NCBI GenBank assembly: GCA_021734065.1
Contig: JAIPJQ010000017.1
Span: 1 to 32,162, forward strand
Direction of reading: 5' to 3'
Length of the DNA: 32,162 nt
DNA from: Fidelibacterota bacterium
Lineage (GTDB): Bacteria > Fidelibacterota > UBA8477
The translations under genes were made by a program, and so were the position numbers. A model generated the notes under the pieces. It was not told where the DNA came from. It did no database searches and saw only the letters and a program-made list of their open reading frames with translations. Of this stretch, positions 15,579 to 23,879 are shown in pieces. Positions within the stretch are counted from its first letter, which is position 1. Every line of letters begins with the position of its first letter.

Positions 15579-18500
15579 ATGAGTTTTAAAAACAAAGTAT
15601 GCATTATCGCCCTAAGCATGTTGCTGATCTCAACGCCCCTGCTCAACGCACAAAATAACATTGATGCGCTACATGGGGATCGTATCAATCGTAAACAGGG
15701 TCTGCATAACGGGAATCTGGTAGAAACACTGTTCTGGAATTTTGGCGAAGTAGCCTGGTGGGGCAAACAACCCTCCGGTGTCTGGCCCAAAGGAACCAAT
15801 CACTCCTATATGGATGGTATTTACCCATTGGTGGCCGCAGAGGTGCAGCTTAGTGATGGACGGATCACTCACATTGTTGAGGGTGGCTACCGAGAGCATT
15901 ATGAAGAGGGTTCCACCGGTATGGAATTCGGATGGCAACCGCTGCCTGATTTTGCCAATCCTGACCAGGATTATATCGCACTCAGCGATGATCCCAATAC
16001 CTGGCCACCCTACTGGCCGGATCAGCCGGCAGACTGGGGGGGGTCCTGGAACGGCTATTTTGGCAGAAAAACCAATGCCGACCAGGAAAGCTATTTTGTC
16101 ATGGATGATTACCAGGATTATGGACAGGATTTTTGGGGGCTCTTCAACTCAGATTCCCTTGACCCGAGTCGTGGCGGCCTGGGAATGCGCGTAGCCGTAC
16201 GCGGTTTTCAATGGTCGAATGTACTGGCTGAAGACATCATTTTCTGGCATTATGATATTACCAATGTATCAACAACCACCTATCCTAAGACGGTTTTTGG
16301 GATGTATGCCGATGCAGGAGTGGGCGGCCAAAACGATAGTAACGATGATCTGGCTTTCTACGACCTGTCTCTGGATCTGGCATATACCTGGGATTCCAAC
16401 AATCTGGGAGAGGGCAATTGGGAAACCGGTTACGCCGGTTATGCATTTCTGGAAAGTCCGGGGAATCCTTTCGATGGTATCGATAATGACGAAGACGCAT
16501 CTGCAGGCTCATCACCTGAGCTGGGGAGCGTGGATTTTCAACCGCGGAACCTGGTTGATGAGGTTGTGCTGATCGATTACCAAAATATGACCGTGGACAA
16601 TAACCGGGGACGGATACTCACCAGTTTCAGCGCGGGAGGATCAGATGATTTTTACCATTTTTCCGGCGACAGCCTCTTCTTGAATCAATATGATAGCGTG
16701 AGCGTCTATGTGCGCGGGTCAACCTACACTGATATACCCTTTAATGGTGTCGATGATGATCTGGACGGAATTATTGACGAAAACGAAGCCGTACATATGG
16801 GGTTAAAGGTTAAGAATTATTTTACTGGCGCCGGACTGGATGATCCGCTCATTGATGAAGCCAGGGATGATGGTGTGGATAACGATGGTGACTGGGATCC
16901 TGAACTCCACGATGTGGGGGCAGACGGGCTGGCGGGTACCGGCGATGCCGGTGAGGGAGACGGACTTCCGACGCTGGGTGAGCCAAACTTTGACATCACT
17001 GATAAAGATGAGTCTGATCAGATCGGACTTACGGCCTTTGATGCTTTCTATATCGGTCAGGGTGTGGAATTTGGTCAGGATGAGGTGATCTGGGATCGCG
17101 TGGCCAACTATCATTTCAGCAACGTAGCATTACCCGGTAACATTGCTTTTCTGTTTGGTTCCGGACCCTTTATCATGCCACCAAATCACACCGAACGATT
17201 CTCCATGGCCCTGGTATTTGGTAAAAACCTTGAAGACTTGAGGCGCAATAAAGAGGTGGTCCAAAATATCTATAACGCCAATTATAATTTCGCCCGTCCT
17301 CCAGAAAAACCTACCGTCACAGCCGTGGCTGGCGACGGCAAGGTGACGCTGTATTGGGATGATTTTGCCGAAAGTTCCTACGATGACCCAGCCTTTACCC
17401 ACCCGGCGACTGGCGGATATGATTTTGAAGGTTACCGGATTTATAAAGCCACCGACGCTTCCTTCAACGATGCCTACAACATCACCAACGGATATGGCGA
17501 AGCAGCCTTCCACGATCCGGTCGCACAATACGATTATGACAATGATGTCCAGGGCTTCTTCAATGTCGATGTCCATGGTATTGAATACTATCTCGGCGGG
17601 GACACCGGTCTGCGACATTCCTGGGTAGACACGGATGTCCAGAATGGCGTGACTTATTATTACGCAGTCGTGTCCTATGACCGTGGCTGGGAAGAAAAAA
17701 ACATCCTGCCCTCTGAATGTACCAAGGTCATCGTCAAGAACAACGCCGGTGAAATTACGGTTGACAAGAATACGGTTTTTGTCACTCCCAATGCCCCGGC
17801 GGCGGGATATGTGTCACCTGAGATCGCTGGAGGTCTACATCGCATACAGGGTTTTGGAACCGGGGATATCCGAATAAATATCATTGATCCGGCCCTGGTG
17901 ACTGATGGAGAATACCGGATCAGTTTTGATGATACGACGCGTCAGGACACGCTCAGCTATACTTTGTCCGAAATAGGATCTGATCCACCTGATACGATGA
18001 TAATCTTTAGCGATTCAGAAGCACTTATGAATGAGGATGTCAACCCCCTTTTCGCAGGCATGCGCATCCAGGTAAGCAATGACACAATAGCGCCAGATCC
18101 GGAAAACACCGGTTGGGCTCAGGGTGTTTCGAATATGTTGATTTACGCTGAACGTGACTCTTACTGGGATGGATTTTTGGGCAGGATTGAAGGATACCCT
18201 GCCTGTTATGAAGTACACTATGGTGTGGTGGACAGTTCCATGTTGAAGAGTAGTTTTAAACATCTCTCAAATTTCCGTGTGATCGATAAAGTCAGTGGAA
18301 AGAAGGTGCAAACCTATCTCTGGGAGCCCTTGGAGAATCGGGATAGTCTGCTTTCTGCCGGAGATTATCTCCGATTGCAATTAAAGGTCGGGGGACTTTG
18401 GCGGGACACCTGGCGGATTTATTTTGTGAGACCTGAAGAGAATTTAATCATGCCGGATTCTGGAGATGTCGCCAATATTGGTATCCACTTACCCTTTAGA

Positions 18501-18881
18501 AGCGGGGATGAGTTCGCCTTCACATCCTTTGCGGCTGACATGGATCAAACGCTGGCAAAACGTCAATTGAGAAATATAGCCGTAGTCCCAAACCCTTATG
18601 TGGCAGCCGCCGCCTGGGAGTCTCAGCGGATGAGTGCATCAGGACGTGGAGAACGCAAGATCAATTTTATCCATCTTCCCCAACAAGCCCAGATCAGCAT
18701 CTTTAATGTGAGTGGGGACCATGTGATCTCTCTGGATCACTTAAGCGGGATAGATGATGGTGCATTGGCGTGGAATCTCCAGACCAAGGACGGGCTGGAT
18801 CTGGCACCAGGCGTCTACATTTATTATGTGGATAGTGCCTTGGCAGGAACATTTACAGGCAAATTTGCCGTGATTAAATAG
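15579..18881 (+). CDS. Large secreted protein with acidic Asp-rich repeats, FnIII domain and VPNPY C-terminal domain
   Basis: This 1100-residue protein starts with a signal peptide (MSFKNKVCIIALSMLLISTPLLNAQ). The first 280 residues are rich in Trp, Tyr and Asp. Three acidic calcium-site-like stretches follow: FDGIDNDEDA (about 298), FNGVDDDLDGIIDENEA (about 388) and DDGVDNDGDWDPELHD (about 430). A fibronectin-III-like part begins near residue 576 (KPTVTAVAGDGKVTLYWDD). The last 104 residues form a sorting-domain-like end (IAVVPNPYV … GVYIYYVDS … KFAVIK). It lies between the TonB receptor (10 bases) and the PorV-like gene, so the three act together. I know no assigned function; a surface partner of the receptor, in place of SusD, is a reasonable guess. 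Confidence 0.85.
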   Translation: MSFKNKVCIIALSMLLISTPLLNAQNNIDALHGDRINRKQGLHNGNLVETLFWNFGEVAWWGKQPSGVWPKGTNHSYMDGIYPLVAAEVQLSDGRITHIVEGGYREHYEEGSTGMEFGWQPLPDFANPDQDYIALSDDPNTWPPYWPDQPADWGGSWNGYFGRKTNADQESYFVMDDYQDYGQDFWGLFNSDSLDPSRGGLGMRVAVRGFQWSNVLAEDIIFWHYDITNVSTTTYPKTVFGMYADAGVGGQNDSNDDLAFYDLSLDLAYTWDSNNLGEGNWETGYAGYAFLESPGNPFDGIDNDEDASAGSSPELGSVDFQPRNLVDEVVLIDYQNMTVDNNRGRILTSFSAGGSDDFYHFSGDSLFLNQYDSVSVYVRGSTYTDIPFNGVDDDLDGIIDENEAVHMGLKVKNYFTGAGLDDPLIDEARDDGVDNDGDWDPELHDVGADGLAGTGDAGEGDGLPTLGEPNFDITDKDESDQIGLTAFDAFYIGQGVEFGQDEVIWDRVANYHFSNVALPGNIAFLFGSGPFIMPPNHTERFSMALVFGKNLEDLRRNKEVVQNIYNANYNFARPPEKPTVTAVAGDGKVTLYWDDFAESSYDDPAFTHPATGGYDFEGYRIYKATDASFNDAYNITNGYGEAAFHDPVAQYDYDNDVQGFFNVDVHGIEYYLGGDTGLRHSWVDTDVQNGVTYYYAVVSYDRGWEEKNILPSECTKVIVKNNAGEITVDKNTVFVTPNAPAAGYVSPEIAGGLHRIQGFGTGDIRINIIDPALVTDGEYRISFDDTTRQDTLSYTLSEIGSDPPDTMIIFSDSEALMNEDVNPLFAGMRIQVSNDTIAPDPENTGWAQGVSNMLIYAERDSYWDGFLGRIEGYPACYEVHYGVVDSSMLKSSFKHLSNFRVIDKVSGKKVQTYLWEPLENRDSLLSAGDYLRLQLKVGGLWRDTWRIYFVRPEENLIMPDSGDVANIGIHLPFRSGDEFAFTSFAADMDQTLAKRQLRNIAVVPNPYVAAAAWESQRMSASGRGERKINFIHLPQQAQISIFNVSGDHVISLDHLSGIDDGALAWNLQTKDGLDLAPGVYIYYVDSALAGTFTGKFAVIK

Positions 18882-18903
18882 GAATCAAGTGACGGAATCC
18901 ACC

Positions 18904-19953
18904 ATGAAACGCTTTTGCGAAACAAGCACCACAAGTGCCGTTCGTCTTGTTGCATGCATTGCCGTATTCATGGCGACCTGGAATCCAATAATGGCTTCTG
19001 ATATTATCAGCAAATCGGGCACAACTGTAGCGCAATTCTTGAAAATTGGCCTGGGGTCCCGAAGTATGGCCATGGGCGGAGCTGCTGCTGCTTCGGTGAA
19101 CGATGCCAGCGCCCTGTACTGGAATCCTGCAGCAGGTGCCTTCTTTGAATACGGGAATGTTCAGGTGGAGCAATGTAGCTGGATTGCAGGTATGGATTTT
19201 AGCTATTATGGCGCAATTATCCCTCTGGGCAACTCACAATCACTGGGTCTTGGCCTCGTCAGTCTTTCCACCGGTGACATGCTGGTCAGAACCGTCGATA
19301 AACCTGAAGGTACCGGCGAATATTTTTCCGCCAACGATCTGGCTATCACTTTATCCTATGCCCGTGCTCTGACGGATTTTTTCAGCATTGGATTCAATGG
19401 AAAGTACATCCATCAACGCATTTGGAATTCAACCGCAGCGGGCATCGTGCTGGATTTTGGGAGCTTATACTATTTTGATAACCGACGCTTGCGCATTGGC
19501 GCTACCGTTTCAAATTTTGGTCAAAAATTGCAGTACAGCGGCAAGGACTTGATGATCGTGTACGACCAGAATCCCGATGCCTCTGGAGATAATTCGCATA
19601 TCCCGGCCATTTTGTACACCAATGCCTGGGATATACCACTGACCTTTCGCTTTGGCCTGGCTTACGATTTACCCAAGCTGAAAATCGGTGAAATCACGCT
19701 TGAAGCAGATGCCGTCCACCCCAATGACAATTACGAATACCTTAATCTCGGTTTCGAATGGCGTCCCTGGTCCGTGCTTGCCCTCCAGGCGGGATATGAA
19801 AGTCTTTTTCAGAAAGATAGCGAAAAAGGTCTGACACTGGGTGGATCTCTTTATCTGGATGTTGGGGGAATGAACCTGGGATTTCAGTACAGCTATGAGG
19901 ATTTTGGTCGTCTTAATTATGTCCAGCGAATCGACCTCCTGCTCCATTTCTGA
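18904..19953 (+). CDS. PorV/PorQ-family (UPF0164-like) outer-membrane beta-barrel protein
   Basis: This protein of about 349 residues has a signal peptide followed by the family signature (AQFLKIGLGSRSMAMGGA … NDASALYWNPA). A FadL-like barrel of alternating strands ends in an aromatic residue (LLLHF). PorV is the T9SS shuttle that receives cargo with C-terminal sorting domains; relatives also occur as accessory barrels in this phylum group. Here it sits beside three genes for sorting-domain proteins, suggesting a locus-specific cargo acceptor or a partner of the TonB receptor. A GTG at 18889 behind AGGA is an alternative start; the ATG at 18904 gives a cleaner signal peptide. Confidence 0.86.
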   Translation: MKRFCETSTTSAVRLVACIAVFMATWNPIMASDIISKSGTTVAQFLKIGLGSRSMAMGGAAAASVNDASALYWNPAAGAFFEYGNVQVEQCSWIAGMDFSYYGAIIPLGNSQSLGLGLVSLSTGDMLVRTVDKPEGTGEYFSANDLAITLSYARALTDFFSIGFNGKYIHQRIWNSTAAGIVLDFGSLYYFDNRRLRIGATVSNFGQKLQYSGKDLMIVYDQNPDASGDNSHIPAILYTNAWDIPLTFRFGLAYDLPKLKIGEITLEADAVHPNDNYEYLNLGFEWRPWSVLALQAGYESLFQKDSEKGLTLGGSLYLDVGGMNLGFQYSYEDFGRLNYVQRIDLLLHF

Positions 19954-20001
19954 TTAAATGCTCGTTAACCTTTTAAAAAATATCATGACGGGATCGCCTA
20001 C

Positions 20002-22383
20002 GTGAATGCTGACCATCAATTTGAAACTGAGTTGGGCTATTTCAATCGGGAGGGTACCGAATATATCATCAAGACTCCCAGGACGCCCAAACCCTGGATA
20101 AATGTGTTGTCCAACGGTCGCTATGGTTTGACGATCTCCCAGTGTGGTGGAGGCTTCAGTTGGTTGGATCATTCCGAGTTTAATCGTATTACCCGTTGGC
20201 ATCAGGATTTGGTGAAAGATGACTGGGGCAAGTACCTCTATGTCCGGGATAATGACACCGGTGAATTCTGGAGTCCCACCTGGTTACCGGTAAAGACTGA
20301 TCTTGATGCGTATCAATGTCGCCATGGTTTTGGATATACGGTCTTCCACTCCCGCGTCAATACGATAAAGATTACGCTGACCGTGTTCATACCCATGGAT
20401 GAACAAATGGAAGTCTGGGATGTGGAGATTGAAAACCTGGGGTCTGAACCCAGATCCCTAAGTCTGTTCAATTATTTTGAATGGACACTTGGCTCCAGCA
20501 ATGACCACCACCGGGAATTTCATAAAAATTTCATCCAGACCCAATTTGAACCTGACACAAATACGATTTGGGCTCAAAAACGGCTCTGGGACATCGCTCT
20601 GGGAGATAGAGGTCACTGGAATATCGACCATCCCTTTAATGCCTTTCTCTCCTGTACCAGCAAAGTCAGCGGATTCGAATGCGACAAGGAAGCCTTTCTG
20701 GGTCAGTATGGCAGCCTTGAGAGACCGGAAGCCGTTGCCAAAAATGGTTCTCCAGGCAAACAGGGAATGTGGCAGGATGCCATCGCCAGTCTCAAAGTCC
20801 CCGTAGAACTGGCAGCGGGAGCCAGACAGAGTCTGGCCTATTTGATCGGCATGTACGCCAGCACTCAGGATTGTCAGGTTGCCATGGGGAAATATCAGAC
20901 GGAAGACCAGAGGATTTCAGCTCTGAATGCGGTAAAAGTGTACTGGTCAGAGCTGCTGGGTGCCCATCAAATGGAGACACCCGATGCATCCATTAACATT
21001 CTGGCCAACGGCTGGTTGAAATATCAGGCTATTTCAGCCCGTATTTACGGTCGTAGCGCCTATTATCAGCAGAGTGGCGCCTTTGGTTTCCGCGATCAAT
21101 TGCAGGACAGTCAGGTTTTTCTGCCCATTGATGTAAGCAAAACTGAAAAACAGATTCGACTCCATGCAGCCCACCAATACATGGATGGTTCCGTCCTCCA
21201 CTGGTGGCATCCCATTGCTGAGCAGGGTTTGCATTCCGGCATTGCTGACAATTATTTGTGGCTGCCCTTCCTGGTAATTTCTTATCTGCAGGAAACAGAT
21301 AACATCTCATTTCTCCAAGAACAAATTCCCTTTTATGATGACCCAAAAACGGCATCGATCTATGAACACTGTCTGAGATCCATTCAACGCAGTTTATTGC
21401 GCACAAGTAAACGCGGACTGCCTTTTATCGGCGCCGGAGACTGGAACGACGGCCTAAGCGCTGTTGGTTTGGAGGAGCAGGGTGAATCGGTTTGGCTGGC
21501 ACACTTTTTATATTTCATCCTGAAGGAATTTATCCTCCTCGCCGACGAGACCGGTGACACTTTGCATCACAAACTTTTTCAGGACAAAGCGCTTGCTCTG
21601 GTCAATGCCATTCAAACTGCAGGGTGGGATGGAGAGTGGTTTATTCGGGCAACCAAAGACGATGGCGAGATCATTGGTGGCAAGGAGTGCCAAGAGGGGA
21701 AGATCTACCTGAATGCACAGACCTGGTCGGTTATCAGCGGGAGTGGCACATCTGAGCAGCAAAAGCAGGCCATGGCAGCAGTTAAACTGCATCTGCTTAA
21801 AGATTTTGGTCCCTTGCTGTTGTCACCTGCGTATAGCAAACCGGATCCCCTTATTGGCTATCTTTCCCGTTACGCTGCAGGAACCAGGGAAAATGGTGGT
21901 GTCTATACCCATGCGGCAACCTGGGCTATTTGGGCATTTGTACTTCAGGGTCAACCAGAATTGGCTTATCAGGTCTACCAGGGTATTTCTCCCATACACA
22001 ACGGGATGATTCCCGCGAGATACCTTGGAGAACCCTATGTAACGCCTGGAAATATTGATGGTCCTGACTCTGCTTATTATGGCCGGGGTGGCTGGACCTG
22101 GTATACAGGCTCGGCAGCCTGGCTCGATAAAATGGTTTCAGAGCGCATCCTGGGTATTCGGCCAACCAGAGCAGGACTGCTTATAGATCCAGCAATTCCC
22201 GCAGAATGGAAACACTATTCCATGACCAGAAAATTCAGGGGAACCGTCTATACCATCAAGGTGAGTAATCCCCTCAATCGTAGCTCGGGTATCCGTGAGC
22301 TCCAGATAGATGGCTCGATCATTCAAGGTAATGTGATCCCGCCTCGACCATCAAAAACCTGCCTGGTGCAGGTCACCATGTGA
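20002..22383 (+). CDS. GH94 glycoside phosphorylase, cytoplasmic
   Basis: This 793-residue enzyme should cleave a beta-glucoside with phosphate to give alpha-glucose 1-phosphate. The N-terminal family pattern is clear (EYIIKTPRTPKPWINVL, residues 20-36), as are GEFWSPTWLPV and YQCRHGFGYT. The catalytic Asp lies in GAGDWNDG (477-484). Phosphate-site residues are kept: Arg in GFRDQLQD (362-369), His in VYTHAATW (634-641) and YTGSAAW (701-707). The length matches cellobiose, chitobiose or cellobionate phosphorylases. DGSVLHWWHP and GFRDQLQD resemble cyclic beta-1,2-glucan synthase GH94 domains and some oligosaccharide phosphorylases. It starts at GTG, with GGGA eight bases upstream, and has no signal peptide. 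Substrate is uncertain; sophorose-type beta-1,2-glucosides fit the context best. Confidence 0.92.
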   Translation: MNADHQFETELGYFNREGTEYIIKTPRTPKPWINVLSNGRYGLTISQCGGGFSWLDHSEFNRITRWHQDLVKDDWGKYLYVRDNDTGEFWSPTWLPVKTDLDAYQCRHGFGYTVFHSRVNTIKITLTVFIPMDEQMEVWDVEIENLGSEPRSLSLFNYFEWTLGSSNDHHREFHKNFIQTQFEPDTNTIWAQKRLWDIALGDRGHWNIDHPFNAFLSCTSKVSGFECDKEAFLGQYGSLERPEAVAKNGSPGKQGMWQDAIASLKVPVELAAGARQSLAYLIGMYASTQDCQVAMGKYQTEDQRISALNAVKVYWSELLGAHQMETPDASINILANGWLKYQAISARIYGRSAYYQQSGAFGFRDQLQDSQVFLPIDVSKTEKQIRLHAAHQYMDGSVLHWWHPIAEQGLHSGIADNYLWLPFLVISYLQETDNISFLQEQIPFYDDPKTASIYEHCLRSIQRSLLRTSKRGLPFIGAGDWNDGLSAVGLEEQGESVWLAHFLYFILKEFILLADETGDTLHHKLFQDKALALVNAIQTAGWDGEWFIRATKDDGEIIGGKECQEGKIYLNAQTWSVISGSGTSEQQKQAMAAVKLHLLKDFGPLLLSPAYSKPDPLIGYLSRYAAGTRENGGVYTHAATWAIWAFVLQGQPELAYQVYQGISPIHNGMIPARYLGEPYVTPGNIDGPDSAYYGRGGWTWYTGSAAWLDKMVSERILGIRPTRAGLLIDPAIPAEWKHYSMTRKFRGTVYTIKVSNPLNRSSGIRELQIDGSIIQGNVIPPRPSKTCLVQVTM

Positions 22384-22431
22384 TGCGAGCAACAAGGGTT
22401 GTTACCCAGTCGGGTTGACCAGGGTCCGCCT

Positions 22432-23832
22432 ATGCAGAAGCAATTATTTCCAGTCATCATTCTTTTTTCAGTGATCTTGCAGTCGTTCACAAGCTGCGGC
22501 GTTCATTCATCACAACCGCTGGCTGTTCCACAAAACAATTTACCTTTAAATAGGACTGAACCTCAACAGATCACCTCCGCAGACAGCCTCTATCTCAGAA
22601 CGCTTGCAGCGGAGACCTGGAAGTTCTTCGCCACATTCGTTGATCGTGCTACAGGCTTGATACCGGACCATATGAATGGTCGGGAGCTTGACCCGTCAGA
22701 TTACACATCGGCGACAAATATAGGTCTCTATATGGTCTGTGTGGCTGCTGCCGAAGATCTGGAATTTATCACCCACGAGCAGGCCCTGGATTATTTGAGT
22801 CGCACCTTGAGTTCCTTGCAGAAAATGGAACGCCACAACGGATTCCATCTCAACTGGTATAGCCTTCCTGCCATGGAAGTCACACGAGCGTATGTTTCAA
22901 GCGTTGATGCCGCCTGGTTGTATGCCAGTGTTGCCGCCATTTCAATCAAATACCCGGAATTGAACAATGGCTGCCAGAATATTCTGGGTGGCGTTGACTT
23001 CGCCTGGCTTTTTGACCCGGCACTTGGGCAATTCTATCTGGGTTATGATCTGGAAAAACAGGAATTCTCACCCTATCACTATGGCATGCTCTGCAGTGAG
23101 AGCAGGATTGTCAGTTATCTGGCTCTCGCCTGGCAGCAGGTTCCGGAGAGTCATTGGACCCGGCTTTATCGTGTCTTACCAGATTCTGTCGATCAACAGG
23201 GTTCACCGCGGCATTTCTCCCAACAGTATGATCAGCAACAAAGCTTTAGCAGTGGCTATTACCTCTATCAAGATTTTCTGCAGATTTTGCCATCCTGGGG
23301 TGGAAGCATGTTTGAATATCTTATGCCCACGCTGTTTGTGGACGAACAACGCGAGGCAACCCTGGGACTGGGGGAGAACGACAAGCGAATTGTTGCCGTT
23401 CACAGAGATTACGCTCTGAACCACCTGGGATATCAAGTCTGGGGCATGAGCCCATGTGCGACACCCGAGGGCGGCTATGATGTCTTTGGAGTCTCAGATA
23501 TTGGCAGCCGTAAAGAGGGGAGTCGTGAAGACATTGTCACACCCCATGCCAGTATTCTGGCCTTAAGCTTTGCACCCCGTTGGGTGGTGGACAATCTTGA
23601 TATCCTGGAAAAGCGTTACAGGCTTCGTGGAGACTATGGGTTCTTTGACTCAGTGAATCCCAAAACGGGAGAAGTCGCCGAGAAATACCTCTCTCTTGAC
23701 CAGGGGATGATTCTGCTGTCAATCAATAATTATTTGAATAGGGGATCTTTGCCCAGGACTTTCAAACAGGTAGGAGCAATGACTAAAGTCTTGGAACTCA
23801 TCGCTCCTGAACCATTTTTCCCTGCACCCTGA
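22432..23832 (+). CDS. Lipoprotein of the glycoamylase-like clan (GH144/GH189-related)
   Basis: This 466-residue protein is a predicted lipoprotein (QSFTSC, Cys at residue 22) that probably faces the periplasm. It resembles the glycoamylase-like module of cyclic beta-1,2-glucan synthases: SATNIGLYMVCVAAAEDLEFI, LQKMERHNGFHLNWYS, YVSSVDAAWL, SWGGSMFEYLMP, and a late VTPHASILALSFAP. LSLDQGMILLSINNYL mirrors the GH144 motif in the glucanase at 6870-9299. That module remodels beta-1,2-glucan. AGGG eight bases before the ATG at 22432 supports this start; an upstream TTG at 22399 would not give a normal signal peptide. The gene begins 48 bases after the GH94 stop. An endo- or exo-acting beta-1,2-glucanase or transglycosylase is inferred. 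Confidence 0.82.
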   Translation: MQKQLFPVIILFSVILQSFTSCGVHSSQPLAVPQNNLPLNRTEPQQITSADSLYLRTLAAETWKFFATFVDRATGLIPDHMNGRELDPSDYTSATNIGLYMVCVAAAEDLEFITHEQALDYLSRTLSSLQKMERHNGFHLNWYSLPAMEVTRAYVSSVDAAWLYASVAAISIKYPELNNGCQNILGGVDFAWLFDPALGQFYLGYDLEKQEFSPYHYGMLCSESRIVSYLALAWQQVPESHWTRLYRVLPDSVDQQGSPRHFSQQYDQQQSFSSGYYLYQDFLQILPSWGGSMFEYLMPTLFVDEQREATLGLGENDKRIVAVHRDYALNHLGYQVWGMSPCATPEGGYDVFGVSDIGSRKEGSREDIVTPHASILALSFAPRWVVDNLDILEKRYRLRGDYGFFDSVNPKTGEVAEKYLSLDQGMILLSINNYLNRGSLPRTFKQVGAMTKVLELIAPEPFFPAP

Positions 23833-23879
23833 GACCCCGAATAGTTAGAGTAGAACACCCTATTATTGGAACCTTCAGA

